Positions 1 to 9,631 are shown, counted from the first letter of the stretch. The stretch is DNA of 64,000 bases from Caulobacter sp. (GCA_030678995.1 JAUXTQ010000038.1:1-64000), one strand, 5' to 3'. Numbers and translations are program-made. Notes: generated from the letters alone by a model not told the origin.

Positions 1-15
1 ATCTCCCCGGATCTC

Positions 16-150
16 ATGGCTGACCCGCTCGACTTCTTCTTCGCCGAGCACTTCCGCCATCGCCAGCTGTGCCACCTGATCGACCAGCTGAGCGCGACGG
101 TCTTCTTCGATGCCGACCGCATCGCCGAAGTGGTCGACTTCGTCCCGTAA
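16..150 (+). pseudogene. Hemerythrin-like protein, N-terminal fragment
   Basis: From ATG at 16 the reading frame gives 44 residues beginning MADPLDFFFAEHFRHRQLC and ends at TAA 148-150. The D-x-L-x-x-x-x-x-E-H start, followed by a second helix rich in acidic residues (DADRIAEVVDFV), resembles the first helices of bacterial hemerythrin-domain proteins, which are about 130-190 residues long and bind a di-iron centre through later H-x-x-x-E and H-x-x-x-H motifs. Those later motifs are absent here. The frame stops 24 bases before the left end of an IS6-type relic, so truncation by insertion or deletion is the likely cause. The family call rests on a short stretch and is an inference; the window edge hides the upstream context. 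Confidence 0.45.
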
Positions 151-174
151 CGCGCCCGGATCAAGCCCGATAAT

Positions 175-453
175 GGGGCCGTCAGGCTAACGCTAACTGG
201 TCTCCACTTTGGGGCCGCAGGATGCGGTTGACCGGGGAGGGACCATGCGGCCGATCTCGTTCAAACGGCATCGGTTCCCGCCGGAGGTCATCCGGCATGC
301 CCGAAAACAACGGGGTCGAGAACGCGCACCTGATCTCCCGACCAAGTCTCCGCAACCTGCGCGCCCGGGCCGGGGAAGCCGCGGCCGTCGCCGCCTGGTC
401 CAAGGGAAGGGGAGGGTCATTTCGGCTTGGCCGCGACTTAACGTGTCAGGCCC
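175..453 (+). mobile_element. Internally deleted IS6-family element
   Basis: The left end (GTCAGGCTAACGCTAAC at 181-197, followed by TCTCCACTTTGG) matches the left end of the nearly intact element at 63102. The right end (TTAACGTGTCAGG near 438-450) matches that element's right end. Between them, bases 245-300 encode ISFKRHRFPPEVIRHA, the start of an IS6-type transposase. A different frame further on gives MPENNGVENAHL, equivalent to the C-terminal catalytic-Glu region (MRENNRAENPHL in the full copy). The roughly 500 bases between these are gone. The result is a 279-base non-autonomous derivative with both termini. No flanking direct repeat is visible. Confidence 0.8.
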
Positions 454-583
454 GGCCGGACATCTTTTGGCAATTGGGATCTTGAGCTAAATCAATGCGC
501 CCGATTCAAAGGTTGGTCACGCTCGTGATTCAAAAGTAGGCGAGTAATTCGCTCGCAAAATTTCAAGTTTAGCAACTGTGGCT

Positions 584-1060
584 ATGATCGACCTTGGGCT
601 GGATGAGGCGAATGACAGTCCGGCAAGGGAGGCGGGGCCGATTATTCGCGCCTCGAGGGCCCATTTTCTGGAGTTGATCGCCCTCATTTCCGAGATGATG
701 TCGGGCGATCTCATGAAGGGAATCGTCTTTACCGCCATCGCCTCCGCCAACATGGAAATCGTCCGCCGGATGGATATGAGCGCCGAGACGTTCGCGACGT
801 CTTCGGGCGTTCCGCCTGACACGATGCGGCAGCCGGTCAGCGTCTATGCGTTGTCCAAGAGCCTCGGCCTGCCGTACGAGACCACCCGCCGTTACGTCGC
901 CAGCCTGATCGAGGACGGTCTCTGCGTCAGGGTCGACAAGAGGGGCGGCGTCATCGTCCCGGCCCAGGCCTCCGCGGGCGCCAAGGCGGAATCCTTGCGG
1001 CGGCGGCACCTCGCCAGCGTCAGGAAATTCGCCACCGCGGTTAATGGCCTTTCCAGATAG
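584..1060 (+). CDS. Winged-helix transcriptional regulator-like protein
   Basis: This 158-residue protein has a helix-rich N-terminal half (residues about 15-75, including SEMMSGDLMKGIVF) and a C-terminal winged helix-turn-helix. In the latter, ALSKSLGLPYETTRRYVASL reads as a recognition-helix motif, followed by the wing ERV/GGVIVP-like strand (residues about 95-135). Proteins with this fold generally bind DNA; the target is unknown. The start is uncertain: ATG 584 is used, and GTG 578 is two codons upstream with no better ribosome site. It stands alone, between an IS relic and the chemoreceptor gene, with about 350 bases of non-coding DNA after it. I do not recognise a named family. Confidence 0.6.
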   Translation: MIDLGLDEANDSPAREAGPIIRASRAHFLELIALISEMMSGDLMKGIVFTAIASANMEIVRRMDMSAETFATSSGVPPDTMRQPVSVYALSKSLGLPYETTRRYVASLIEDGLCVRVDKRGGVIVPAQASAGAKAESLRRRHLASVRKFATAVNGLSR

Positions 1061-1235
1061 AAGGCGCAAGACCAGTTTCGCCGCCGAGCCATATTTTCCA
1101 GATTACAGTGTTATTCCTAAAATTACCGACGCGCCTTATCCGTTGTCTAAACTCATGCTTGAGTTTTGGTGGGCAGATGGCGCAACTGATTCTCCATAAA
1201 TTCAGCATTACAACTGGCAATTGAAACTGAATGCT

Positions 1236-1266
1236 GGGAATTGCCCCCATTTTGGGGGCAATGTCC
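1236..1266. terminator. GC-rich hairpin in the gap before the che operon
   Basis: ATTGCCCCCA (1240-1249) and TGGGGGCAAT (1253-1262) are perfect inverted arms around a TTT loop. The pairing extends imperfectly outward to GGGA and TCCC. No T-run follows, so it is not a canonical intrinsic terminator in either direction. It could end the upstream gene, act as an operator, or shape the che mRNA leader. The remainder of the 1061-1417 gap is AT-richer at 1090-1215 and is the likely promoter region, but I see no clear sigma-70 boxes. Confidence 0.4.
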
Positions 1267-1417
1267 CCGATTTGTGACCAATGTTGCGAGCTCCTTTAAA
1301 GTAAACGCGAAAATCTGCCGTCATCAGCGTCGAGTCGGCGCCAAGGCCATCGGCGCGCTCGCCCGACCTGGCCGAGGCGCGGCGACCCGAACGCGGGGAC
1401 ATCCGGGGACATCAGTC

Positions 1418-3106
1418 ATGCCGGAAATGCAGGGGATCGCGGTCATGGCCGAAGACTACGCAGTGAGCGAACGGCTCGACTTCATGAAGCTGGACGGCGC
1501 GGCGCGCGAAGCGATCCGATCGCTCCGCCCCCTGATCCAGGAAGAGATAAAACCGGCGCTCGACGCATTTTACGCCCAGGTGCGTAATTTCCCCGAGACC
1601 CGGAAACATTTTTCCAGTGACAGCCACATGGCGGCGGCCGCCGACCGTCAGCGACAGCACTGGGACATCATCGCATCCGGCGACTACGGCGAGTCCTATG
1701 TGAACGCCGTGCGGGCGATCGGTCAGGTCCACGCCCGGATCGGCCTGGAGCCGCGCTGGTACATCGGCGGCTACGCCCTGCTGACCGAGCATCTGGTGAA
1801 GGCGGTGATCCGCAAGGCCTGGCCCAAGGGCTCGGTGTTCGCCAACCGGGGAGATCCGGACAAGACGGGCCACATGGCGGCCAGCCTGATCAAGGCCATC
1901 CTGCTCGACATGGACTTCGCCATCTCCGTGTATCTCGAGACGCTGGAAAGCCGGCGCAAGGAAGAAGAGGCCGTTCGTCAGGCCACCGAGCATCAGCAGA
2001 CGCTGGTGGTCGAGGCGCTCGGCGCCGCCCTGGCCAAACTGGCGGCGGGCGACCTCGCCTCGCGGCTCGACGAGGACGTGTCTCCGCAATTCCAGAAGCT
2101 CAAGGACGACTACAACGCGGCCATCACCACGTTGCAGGACGCCATGCGGTCGGTCGCCGATTCGACCGACGGCCTGCGGACGGGCACCGACGAAATCGCC
2201 ATGGCGTCTGACGACCTCTCCCGGCGCACCGAACAGCAGGCCGCCAGTCTGGAAGAGACCGCCGCGGCGCTCGACGAACTGACCGCTACCGTGAAGAAGG
2301 CCGCGTCCGGCGCCCGGCAGGCGTCGGACCTGGTTTCCACCGCCCGCGGCGAGGCCGAGCACTCCGGCGACGTCGTTAAGGATGCGGTCTCCGCCATGGG
2401 GCAGATTGAGAAGTCATCGAACCAGATCGCCCAGATCATCGGCGTCATCGACGAGATCGCCTTCCAGACGAACCTTCTGGCCCTGAACGCCGGCGTCGAG
2501 GCGGCCCGGGCCGGCGACGCCGGGCGCGGGTTCGCCGTGGTGGCCTCCGAGGTTCGAGCCCTGGCGCAGCGCTCCGCTGAGGCCGCCAAGGAGATCAAGG
2601 GCCTGATCTCGGCCAGCACCTACCAGGTGGGCGAGGGCGTGAAGCTCGTCGGCGAGACGGGCGACGCCCTGCGACGGATCATTGAACGGGTCGGGGAAAT
2701 CGACTCGCTGGTCTCGGAAATCGCGGCCTCCTCGGCAGAGCAGGCGACGGCGCTCAACGAGGTCAATACCGCCGTCAATCAGATGGACCAGGTGACGCAG
2801 CAGAACGCGGCCATGGTCGAGCAATCCACTGCGGCAACCCATTCGCTCAAGTCGGAAACCGGTGAGCTGGCGCGCCTGTTGCAGCAGTTCACCCTCGACG
2901 ACCAGCCGCGCCAGTCGCGCCGCCCCGCCGCCCCCGCCCCCGCCGTCGCCAGCCGACCGGCCGCGGTGCCGGCCGCCTACGCCGGCTCGGCGCCCAAGCC
3001 CTCGGTCCTGGCCGCCCGGGAACGTCTGAACGCCTTCATGTCCAAGCCCGTCACCCGCGGGGCGACGGCGCTCAAGGCCGACCCCGACGGTTGGGAGGAG
3101 TTCTGA
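1418..3106 (+). CDS. Soluble globin-coupled methyl-accepting chemotaxis protein
   Basis: This 562-residue chemoreceptor has no membrane segments. Residues about 20-180 form a protoglobin domain: the motif IGQVHARIGLEPRWYIGGY carries the expected proximal haem His (His105 from this start). A HAMP-like stretch (LAKLAAGDLASRLDEDV) follows, then the long coiled-coil signalling domain with the hairpin tip EIAFQTNLLALNAGVEAARA, which docks CheA and CheW. The protein ends in GWEEF, which fits the x-W-x-x-F peptide that tethers CheR and CheB in adaptation-competent receptors. It therefore probably senses O2 or another haem ligand and is methylated. ATG 1418 is preceded by GGGGA; ATG 1445, preceded by AGGGGA, is an equally good start. 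It opens the che operon and overlaps the next gene by one base. Confidence 0.93.
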   Translation: MPEMQGIAVMAEDYAVSERLDFMKLDGAAREAIRSLRPLIQEEIKPALDAFYAQVRNFPETRKHFSSDSHMAAAADRQRQHWDIIASGDYGESYVNAVRAIGQVHARIGLEPRWYIGGYALLTEHLVKAVIRKAWPKGSVFANRGDPDKTGHMAASLIKAILLDMDFAISVYLETLESRRKEEEAVRQATEHQQTLVVEALGAALAKLAAGDLASRLDEDVSPQFQKLKDDYNAAITTLQDAMRSVADSTDGLRTGTDEIAMASDDLSRRTEQQAASLEETAAALDELTATVKKAASGARQASDLVSTARGEAEHSGDVVKDAVSAMGQIEKSSNQIAQIIGVIDEIAFQTNLLALNAGVEAARAGDAGRGFAVVASEVRALAQRSAEAAKEIKGLISASTYQVGEGVKLVGETGDALRRIIERVGEIDSLVSEIAASSAEQATALNEVNTAVNQMDQVTQQNAAMVEQSTAATHSLKSETGELARLLQQFTLDDQPRQSRRPAAPAPAVASRPAAVPAAYAGSAPKPSVLAARERLNAFMSKPVTRGATALKADPDGWEEF

Positions 3107-3399
3107 TGTCGGCCCAGGCCGTGTCGCTTCCCCTGCCCGCCCGGCTGGACCTCAAGGCGGCCGCACCGCTTCGCGATGACCTGCTCGCCGTGCGTGGCGC
3201 GCCTGTCACGCTGGATGGGTCGGCCGTGCTCCAGCTCGGCGCATCGGGCCTGCAGGTGTTGCTGGCCGCCGCCGAGACCTGGCGCGCGGAAGGCCTGGAC
3301 TTCGGCATCGTCGATCCGTCCGCCGCCTTCCTGGAGGGATTGCGGCAGATGGGAGCCAGTTCGTCGTCACTCGCCGTTTCGGGAGCGCTTCCCCAATGA
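3106..3399 (+). CDS. STAS-domain protein of the che operon
   Basis: This 97-residue protein is a single STAS domain. It has the strand-helix pattern (LPLPARLDLKAAAPLRDDL, VTLDGSAVLQLGASGLQVLL) shared with anti-anti-sigma factors. In place of the D-S-S-G-L phosphorylation loop it reads L-G-A-S-G-L, so regulated phosphorylation is doubtful. The ATG overlaps the receptor stop (TGATG), with GGAGG seven bases upstream, so the two are translationally coupled. STAS genes occupy this position in other alphaproteobacterial che operons. A role in partner binding within the array is an inference. Confidence 0.8.
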   Translation: MSAQAVSLPLPARLDLKAAAPLRDDLLAVRGAPVTLDGSAVLQLGASGLQVLLAAAETWRAEGLDFGIVDPSAAFLEGLRQMGASSSSLAVSGALPQ

Positions 3400-3761
3400 A
3401 GCAGACCATTCTGACCGTCGATGACTCCCGGACCATGCGGGACATGCTGCGCCTGGCGCTGGTTGCGGCCGGCTACCGGGTGATCGAGGCGATCGACGGC
3501 GTGGACGGCCTCCAGGTCCTGACCGGTGAAAAGCCCGACGTCATCATCACCGACATCAACATGCCCAATCTCGACGGGTTCGGCTTCATCGAGGCCGTGC
3601 GCAAGGACGTCGCCTGGCGCGGAACGCCGATCCTCGTCCTGACCACCGAGAGCGACGCCGAGAAGAAGGCGCGCGCGCGGGACGCCGGCGCCACGGGATG
3701 GATCGTCAAGCCTTTCAGCCCCGACAAGCTGGTCCAGGCCATCCGTCGCGTGGCGGCCTAG
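3396..3761 (+). CDS. cheY: Chemotaxis response regulator CheY
   Basis: This 121-residue single receiver domain has all the catalytic residues visible: acidic pair Asp9-Asp10, phospho-acceptor Asp53 in IITDINMP, Thr in LVLTTES and Lys in WIVKPFS. It should receive phosphate from CheA and act on the flagellar switch or serve as a phosphate sink. It overlaps the STAS gene by four bases (ATGA) and is followed by cheA after 12 bases. Its position corresponds to CheYI of the C. crescentus major locus. Which of the several CheY proteins here binds the motor cannot be read from sequence. Confidence 0.95.
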   Translation: MKQTILTVDDSRTMRDMLRLALVAAGYRVIEAIDGVDGLQVLTGEKPDVIITDINMPNLDGFGFIEAVRKDVAWRGTPILVLTTESDAEKKARARDAGATGWIVKPFSPDKLVQAIRRVAA

Positions 3762-3773
3762 GAGGCGAACGCC

Positions 3774-5993
3774 GTGGACGAGATGGAAGCAATCAAGGCG
3801 ACCTTCTTCCAGGAGTGCGAGGAGCTGCTCGCCGACCTGGAAGTCGGCCTGCTGGCCATGCAGGCGGGGCCGGCCGACGGCGAGACCGTCAACGCCGTCT
3901 TCCGCGCGGTGCATTCGATCAAGGGTGGCGCCGGCGCCTTCGGCTTCGAGGGTCTCGTCCGCTTCGCTCACGTCTTCGAAACGCTGATGGACGGCCTGCG
4001 ATCGGGGAAGATTGAACAGTCTTCCGACCTCGTCGCAGCTTTGTTGCGGGCCGCCGACCTGCTGGCCGACCTCGTCGAGGCCGCCCGTGGCGGGGCCGAG
4101 GCCGAGGATGACCGCACCGGCGCCATGGCCGCCGAACTCCAGGTCCTCATCGAAGGCGGGGAGTCCGCCGGGTCCATGTCGGCGCCGGCCGCCGGGGAAG
4201 CGGCCGGGGAACTGGATGCCCCCTTCTCGTTTCAGCCGCTGGGCGCGTCCTCGCCCTGCGAGGCGGAAGCGCCCTTCACGCCGCTCGCGGTTCTGCCGCT
4301 GGATGGCCCGGCCGGCGACGCCGGTCCCGTCGCCTGGTCGATCGCCTTCAGGCCGCGGGCGAGTCTCTTTCACAACGGAAACGAGCCGGCCCTGATCCTG
4401 AGGGAGCTGGAGCGACTCGGCCCGGCGACGATCACCCTCGACGCCTCGTCTGTTCCGCCGCTGGCCTCGCTGGATCCCGAAGCCTCGTGGCTGAGCTGGG
4501 AAATCCTCCTGACGGCCAGTTGCGAGGAAACGGAAATCCGGGAGGTCTTCGAATTCGTCGATGGCGACTGCGACCTGTCGATCTCCCGAGCGGGCGAAGA
4601 CGCGCCGGCCGAGGCGGACACGGACGCCGCCTTCGCCGCCCTTCTGGCCAGCATTCAGGACCCGCCGGCCGCCGCGGTCGATCCGGACGTCGCTCCGCCC
4701 GTGATGGCTCCGCCGGTGGTCGCCGCGCCGGTCTCCCGGCCCGTCGTCGCCAAGGCTTCCACCGACCCGCAGGTCGCGGCGCCCCAGGCCACCATCCGGG
4801 TCGATCCCGAACGGATCGACCGGCTGATCGATCTGGTCGGCGAACTGGTGATCAACCAGGCGATGCTGGCCCAGCGGGTCATGGAGAGCGGCCTCTCGCC
4901 GTCGTCGGCCGTCTCGGTCGGTCTCGACGATCTCGAACAGCTGACCCGGGAAATCCAGGAAAGCGTGATGGCCATACGCGCCCAGCCGGTCAAATCGGTG
5001 TTCCAGAGGATGCCGCGGCTGGTGCGGGAAACAGCCGCCATGACCGGAAAGCAGGTGCGGCTGGTCACCGACGGCGAGAACACCGAGGTCGACAAGACGG
5101 TCATCGAGCGGCTCGCCGAGCCGATCACCCACATGATCCGCAACGCCATCGACCATGGCCTGGAGACGCCGGAGGCGCGGATCGCCGCCGGCAAGAACCC
5201 CGAAGGCATGGTGCGGCTGGCCGCTCTGCACCGGGGTGGCCGGATCGTCATCGAAGTCGCCGACGACGGGGCGGGGATCAACCGGCGCAAGGTCCTGGCC
5301 ATCGCCACCGACAGGGATCTGGTCGCCGCCGACGCGCAACTTTCCGACGAAGAGATCGACAATCTCATCTTCCTTCCCGGATTCTCGACCGCGACCCAGG
5401 TCTCGGACGTCTCGGGGCGTGGCGTCGGCATGGACGTCGTCAGGCGAAGCATCCAGGCCCTGGGCGGGCGCATCTCCATCGCGTCCCGGCCGGGGGAGGG
5501 ATCGACCTTCACCCTCAGCCTGCCGCTTACCCTGGCGGTGCTGGACGGGATGGTGATCGACGTCGCCGGCCACACCATGGTCGCGCCGCTGTCGGCCATT
5601 GTCGAAAGCCTGCGCCCCAAGCCCGAGGACGTTCGCCGGCTGGGACCGACCGGGATGGTCCTGGCCGTGCGCGACACGCACGTTCCGCTGCTGGACATCG
5701 GTTGTGTGCTGGGCTTCCGGACCGAGGCGCCCCCCGCCAGCGACCGCGTGGTGTTGCTGGTCGAGGCCGAGGACGGGTCCCGGGCGGCCCTGGTCGCCGA
5801 TGGCATCCACGGACAGCGCCAGGTGGTGATCAAGAGCCTTGAGGCCAACTATCGCCAGGTGCCGGGCATCGCCGCGGCGACCATCCTCGGGGACGGTCGC
5901 GTCGCGCTCATTCTCGATGTCGACGCCGTCATGACCCTGCGACCGCCCGGAGCCTCCCGCGCGGCCGAGTCCACCCTCATCGCCGCGGAATGA
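3774..5993 (+). CDS. cheA: Chemotaxis histidine kinase CheA
   Basis: This 739-residue kinase starts at GTG 3774, with GGAGG upstream in the CTAGGAGGCGAACGCC leader. It has an Hpt domain with phospho-acceptor His47 (AVHSIKGG). A long Ala/Pro-rich region (about 105-335) sits where P2 would be. The dimerisation domain ([17 protein letters not shown], about 345-410) follows. The HATPase has N box [12 protein letters not shown] and G boxes VADDGAG and GRGVGMDVV. The C-terminal CheW-like P5 domain spans about 605-725. It phosphorylates CheY and CheB under control of the globin receptor. It precedes cheW by 4 bases. The P2 region has an extra roughly 100-residue segment (about 180-280) that I cannot assign. 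Confidence 0.96.
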   Translation: MDEMEAIKATFFQECEELLADLEVGLLAMQAGPADGETVNAVFRAVHSIKGGAGAFGFEGLVRFAHVFETLMDGLRSGKIEQSSDLVAALLRAADLLADLVEAARGGAEAEDDRTGAMAAELQVLIEGGESAGSMSAPAAGEAAGELDAPFSFQPLGASSPCEAEAPFTPLAVLPLDGPAGDAGPVAWSIAFRPRASLFHNGNEPALILRELERLGPATITLDASSVPPLASLDPEASWLSWEILLTASCEETEIREVFEFVDGDCDLSISRAGEDAPAEADTDAAFAALLASIQDPPAAAVDPDVAPPVMAPPVVAAPVSRPVVAKASTDPQVAAPQATIRVDPERIDRLIDLVGELVINQAMLAQRVMESGLSPSSAVSVGLDDLEQLTREIQESVMAIRAQPVKSVFQRMPRLVRETAAMTGKQVRLVTDGENTEVDKTVIERLAEPITHMIRNAIDHGLETPEARIAAGKNPEGMVRLAALHRGGRIVIEVADDGAGINRRKVLAIATDRDLVAADAQLSDEEIDNLIFLPGFSTATQVSDVSGRGVGMDVVRRSIQALGGRISIASRPGEGSTFTLSLPLTLAVLDGMVIDVAGHTMVAPLSAIVESLRPKPEDVRRLGPTGMVLAVRDTHVPLLDIGCVLGFRTEAPPASDRVVLLVEAEDGSRAALVADGIHGQRQVVIKSLEANYRQVPGIAAATILGDGRVALILDVDAVMTLRPPGASRAAESTLIAAE

Positions 5994-5997
5994 AGCC

Positions 5998-6465
5998 ATG
6001 ACCGATCCCGTCGAGCACTGTGTCAACGACATCTTCGAAATGATTTCCTTTCGCATCGGCGAGCAGGAGTTCTGCGTGGACATCATGGCGGTCCGTGAAA
6101 TCCGCGGGTGGGCGCCGGCCACGCCTCTTCCCCAGACGCCGTCCTACATGCGGGGGGTGATCAACCTGCGCGGCGCGGTGCTGCCGATCCTCGACCTGGC
6201 GGCCCGCCTCGAGCTGCCGTCCAGCGAGCCGTCGGCGCGCAGCGTCATCATCGTGATCGACGCCGGCGGTCGGCTGGTGGGTCTGCTGGTCGACGCCGTG
6301 TCGGACATCCTCAGCGTCTCGCGCGACGCCATCCAGCCGCCGCCGGACATCGCCTGCGACCCGGTGCGGAACTTCATCCGCGGCCTGATGTCCGTCGATG
6401 GACGAATGATCAGCCAGATCGCCGTCGAGCGCATTCTGCCGGAAGTGGAAACTCTCGCAGCATGA
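5998..6465 (+). CDS. cheW: Chemotaxis coupling protein CheW
   Basis: This 155-residue CheW fold couples receptors to CheA. Typical features are [20 protein letters not shown] at the N-terminus, [17 protein letters not shown] in the middle, and [13 protein letters not shown]. It lies four bases after cheA and overlaps cheR by four bases (ATGA), consistent with a fixed stoichiometry from one mRNA. The length matches the family. Nothing is unusual. Confidence 0.96.
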   Translation: MTDPVEHCVNDIFEMISFRIGEQEFCVDIMAVREIRGWAPATPLPQTPSYMRGVINLRGAVLPILDLAARLELPSSEPSARSVIIVIDAGGRLVGLLVDAVSDILSVSRDAIQPPPDIACDPVRNFIRGLMSVDGRMISQIAVERILPEVETLAA

Positions 6466-7334
6466 CCGTCGCCGCCCGTTCCCGCCGCCATGACGTCCTT
6501 GTGGAGGGCGAGTTTCCCTTCACGCATGAAGATTTCCGGCGCATCGCCGCGCTGCTTCACGCCATGGCCGGCATCACCCTCGTGGAATCCAAGGCGACGC
6601 TGGTCTATTCCCGCGTGGCCAAGCGTTTGCGCGCCCTGCGGCTGACCAGTTTCTCGGACTATTGCGATTTCGTCGCCGGGGACCAGGGTGTGGAGGAGCG
6701 GCAGGCGATGCTGGCCGCGCTGACGACCAACGTCACCCGCTTCTTTCGCGAACCGCACCACTTCGAACACCTGCGGACCCGCGTGCTCGAACCGCTGGCC
6801 GACGCCGTGCGGGCGGGACGCCGGCTGCGGATCTGGTCGGCGGGCTGTTCGTCGGGCCAGGAGCCCTACTCGATCGCCATGACCATCCTGGACGTGCTGC
6901 CGGATGCGGCGCGGCTCGACGTGCGAATTCTGGCCACCGACATCGATCCCAACGTCGTCGCCACGGCGCGCGAGGCCATCTACGCCGAGGAGCTGATCGA
7001 CCCCATTCCCGCGCCGCAACGCGGCCGCTGGCTGGAGCGCCGTCCCGACGGCGAATGGGCCGTGAACGCGACCGCCCGGAGTCTGGTCACCGCCCGCGAG
7101 CTCAACCTCATGGAACCCTGGCCGATGAAGGGGCCGTTCGACGCCATCTTCTGCCGCAACGTGGTGATCTATTTCGACGAGCCGACCCAGGAGCGGATGT
7201 GGAACCGCTTCGCGCCTCTCCTGTCGCCGGGCGGCCGGCTCTACGTCGGGCATTCCGAGCGGGTGGCCTTCGCGGGCTCCCGCTTCGTGACCGACGGTCT
7301 GACGACCTACCGGGCGCCGGGGGTGCTGGCATGA
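6462..7334 (+). CDS. cheR: Chemotaxis protein methyltransferase CheR
   Basis: This 290-residue protein has an N-terminal helical CheR domain ([16 protein letters not shown]...[15 protein letters not shown]) and a C-terminal SAM-dependent methyltransferase domain with the binding motif [14 protein letters not shown]. The late motifs [14 protein letters not shown] and LYVGHSERV follow. It methylates receptor glutamates for adaptation; the GWEEF tail of the operon's receptor is its expected tether. The start overlaps the cheW stop and its stop overlaps the cheB start, both as ATGA. Confidence 0.96.
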   Translation: MTVAARSRRHDVLVEGEFPFTHEDFRRIAALLHAMAGITLVESKATLVYSRVAKRLRALRLTSFSDYCDFVAGDQGVEERQAMLAALTTNVTRFFREPHHFEHLRTRVLEPLADAVRAGRRLRIWSAGCSSGQEPYSIAMTILDVLPDAARLDVRILATDIDPNVVATAREAIYAEELIDPIPAPQRGRWLERRPDGEWAVNATARSLVTARELNLMEPWPMKGPFDAIFCRNVVIYFDEPTQERMWNRFAPLLSPGGRLYVGHSERVAFAGSRFVTDGLTTYRAPGVLA

Positions 7335-8356
7335 ACCCCGTCCGTGTTCTGGTGGTCGATGATTCCGCAACCATGCGCGGGCTGATCGGCGCGACCTTGA
7401 GGCGCGATCCCGGCCTCGAGGTCGTGGGTTTCGCCGCCGACCCGCACGAGGCGCGCGCGGCGATCAAGGCGCTCAATCCCGACGTCATCACCCTCGACAT
7501 CGAGATGCCGAACATGAACGGCCTCGAGTTTCTTGAGAAGATCATGCGGCTGCGGCCGATGCCGGTGGTGATGCTGTCGACGCTGACGGTCGCTGGCGCG
7601 GAGGCGACCCTGCGGTCGCTGGAACTGGGGGCGGTGGACTGCATCGCCAAGCCGACAGGGCTCGGGCAGGCTGGCGAGGGGCTCAATGAGCTGGCCGATC
7701 GGGTGAAGGCCGCCGCCGGGGCGCGGGTCAGGCCGGTGGGGTCGCCAGGCGCCATCAAGGCCGCGCCGGCGTCCTATCGATCCAACGGTCGCGTGCTGGC
7801 GATCGGATCTTCGACGGGCGGGGTGGAAGCCTTGCTGACGATCATCTCACAGTTCCCGCGCGACTGCCCGCCGACCGTGATCACCCAGCACATGCCGGCG
7901 ACCTTCACCCCCAGCTTCGCCGCCCGGCTCGACCGTTGCACCGAGGCCAGCGTGGCCGAGGCGCGAGACGGCGCGCCGATCGAGCCGGGGCGGATCTGGC
8001 TGGCGCCGGGCGGCGCGACCCACCTGGAGGTTGTCGGAACGACGACGCCGCGCTGTCGGTTGACGGTCGCCGATCCCGTGAATGGTCACCGGCCGTCCGT
8101 CGATGTGCTGTTCCGCTCGGCCGCCGCGGCCAAGGAGCGCGCGGTCGGCGTCATCCTCACCGGCATGGGCCGGGACGGCGCGGAGGGGCTGGGGCAGATG
8201 CGTAAGGCGGGCGCCCGGACCCTTGGCCAGGATGCTGACAGTTGCGTCGTCTACGGCATGCCCCGGGTGGCTTTCGAAAACGGGGCCGTCGAGCGCCAGG
8301 TCGGCCTCGATCGCATGGCCTCCGCCATCCTTGATTTGTGTCGCGAAGGAGGCTGA
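7331..8356 (+). CDS. cheB: Chemotaxis methylesterase/deamidase CheB
   Basis: This 341-residue protein has a receiver domain with Asp10-Asp11 and phospho-acceptor Asp56 (ITLDIEMP), a short linker and a C-terminal methylesterase. The catalytic Ser is in IGSSTGG, the His in [10 protein letters not shown] and the Asp in TGMGRDGA. It removes methyl groups added by CheR and deamidates receptors when phosphorylated by CheA. Translation is coupled to cheR (ATGA) and cheY2 follows after three bases. Confidence 0.96.
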   Translation: MNPVRVLVVDDSATMRGLIGATLRRDPGLEVVGFAADPHEARAAIKALNPDVITLDIEMPNMNGLEFLEKIMRLRPMPVVMLSTLTVAGAEATLRSLELGAVDCIAKPTGLGQAGEGLNELADRVKAAAGARVRPVGSPGAIKAAPASYRSNGRVLAIGSSTGGVEALLTIISQFPRDCPPTVITQHMPATFTPSFAARLDRCTEASVAEARDGAPIEPGRIWLAPGGATHLEVVGTTTPRCRLTVADPVNGHRPSVDVLFRSAAAAKERAVGVILTGMGRDGAEGLGQMRKAGARTLGQDADSCVVYGMPRVAFENGAVERQVGLDRMASAILDLCREGG

Positions 8357-8359
8357 ACA

Positions 8360-8749
8360 ATGCCCGCCGCATCCGCCATCAAGACCCTGGTCGTTGATGA
8401 CCAGCTCACCATGCGGGCGTTGATCCGCAGTGGCCTGCAACAGCTCGGTTTCACCCAGATCGAGGAAGCCGTCGACGGAGAAGACGCGCTGCGCCGCCTG
8501 ATCCAGAACCCTGTCCATCTGGTGCTGTCCGACTTCAACATGCCCAAGCTCGACGGGCTGAGCCTGTTGCGGGCCCTGCGGTCGCACGGTCCGACCCGCC
8601 AGGTCGCCTTCATCATGCTCACGGGCCGGGCCGACAACGATCTCGTCCAGCGCGCGGCCCAGTTCGGGGTCAACAACTACCTGGTCAAGCCGTTCACCGT
8701 CACGACGCTGAAGGGAAAAATCGAACAGGTCTTCGGGGCGTTGACGTGA
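8360..8749 (+). CDS. cheY: Second CheY response regulator of operon 1
   Basis: This 129-residue receiver has acidic Asp13-Asp14, phospho-acceptor Asp58 (VLSDFNMPKLDG), Thr in IMLTGRA and Lys in NNYLVKPFT. It resembles classical motor-binding CheY more closely than the first cheY of this operon, particularly at TMRALIRSGLQQLGF. The position corresponds to CheYII of the Caulobacter major locus. GTG of cheD overlaps its stop. Confidence 0.95.
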   Translation: MPAASAIKTLVVDDQLTMRALIRSGLQQLGFTQIEEAVDGEDALRRLIQNPVHLVLSDFNMPKLDGLSLLRALRSHGPTRQVAFIMLTGRADNDLVQRAAQFGVNNYLVKPFTVTTLKGKIEQVFGALT

Positions 8750-9279
8750 CGGGACGAGCGGTCGAAGCGAGCCGGAAGGTCCACGTGACCCAGGGAGAAC
8801 ACCATGTCTCCGACGATCCGGCCGTGGTCGCGACCACCGTGCTGGGTTCCTGCGTCGCGGCCTGCCTGCACGATCCGGTAGCCGGGCTCGGAGGGATGAA
8901 CCACTTCCTGTTGCCGGATGATGGCGGCCGCGATGACGCGGGGGCCATTCGATACGGCGCCTATGCCATGGAGGTGCTGATCAACAGCCTGCTCAAGAAA
9001 GGCGCCTCGCGGCAGCGGCTGCAGGCCAAGGTGTTCGGCGGCGCCCGCATGTTCGACGGCTTGTCAGACGTCGGGGCGACCAACGCCGTGTTCATCCGCC
9101 GGTTTCTCGACGACGAGGGCATTCCGCTGGTCAGCGAAAGCCTGGGCGGTCAGGCCGCCCGGCGCGTGGAGTTCTGGCCGGCCTCGGGCCGGGCCCGGGT
9201 GCGGGCGACAACGACGGCGCCGGCCGGGCGCCCGGCGCCCCCCGCGCTGGAACCCGCCGGCGATGTGGAGCTGTTCTGA
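8746..9279 (+). CDS. cheD: Chemoreceptor glutamine deamidase CheD
   Basis: The 177-residue CheD carries the catalytic Cys in TVLGSCVAACLHD and the His in GGMNHFLLP, with the conserved KVFGGARMF motif. It deamidates receptor glutamines and in other bacteria cooperates with CheC-type phosphatases; no CheC is visible here. It starts at GTG overlapping the cheY stop. The C-terminal 30 residues are Ala/Pro/Arg-rich and end in VELF, beyond the usual domain. Confidence 0.94.
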   Translation: MTGRAVEASRKVHVTQGEHHVSDDPAVVATTVLGSCVAACLHDPVAGLGGMNHFLLPDDGGRDDAGAIRYGAYAMEVLINSLLKKGASRQRLQAKVFGGARMFDGLSDVGATNAVFIRRFLDDEGIPLVSESLGGQAARRVEFWPASGRARVRATTTAPAGRPAPPALEPAGDVELF

Positions 9280-9280
9280 C

Positions 9281-9631
9281 ATGATCGCGAACGGTCAACT
9301 TCCGCTCCAGCAGTTCCTGGTCAGGGTGGCCCACGCCATCGGCGCGGCCGCGGCCCTGTCCGACGACTGTCAGGCTCATGTCGGCGATCTGTTCGATGGC
9401 GTGGAGGCGCGCGACGGCGACCATCACCGGCTCCAGCGGCTCGATCTCCTGAGCCAGACCCTGCATGGCCTGGCCCATGCGGTCGGCGAGGCCGCCGCCC
9501 GGGCGCCGGCGACGATCATGGTCGATCCCGCGCCGATCCTCTCCGGCATCAACCTCAGGGCTCTGGCCGCCAGCCTGACCGGGACGACGCTTGCCGAGGA
9601 CCATCCGGCTGGCGAGTGCGAGATGTTTTGA
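9281..9631 (+). CDS. cheU: CheU-like small helical protein
   Basis: This predicted all-helical protein of 116 residues sits where cheU lies in the C. crescentus locus (after cheD), which is the basis of the name. Residues 50-63 read RLQRLDLLSQTLHG. The D-x-x-S-Q spacing (Asp55, Gln59) resembles the D-x-x-G-Q active-site motif of CheZ phosphatases, and the equivalent protein of cluster 2 (24782-25132) has an exact D-I-V-G-Q. A CheY phosphatase role is therefore possible but inferred. ATG 9281 is chosen because it follows the cheD stop by one base. Confidence 0.6.
   Translation: MIANGQLPLQQFLVRVAHAIGAAAALSDDCQAHVGDLFDGVEARDGDHHRLQRLDLLSQTLHGLAHAVGEAAARAPATIMVDPAPILSGINLRALAASLTGTTLAEDHPAGECEMF

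Noticed and set aside
1241-1417. Extending the first chemoreceptor upstream to 1241
   Set aside because: The extra 59 residues include the hairpin at 1236-1266 and have no domain; the globin domain begins just after ATG 1418/1445, which have ribosome sites.
3072-6122. A 1016-residue frame on the minus strand opposite cheA
   Set aside because: It is a shadow of the high-GC cheY-cheA region: composition is Arg/Gly/Asp-rich without domains, and the plus strand has complete che genes.
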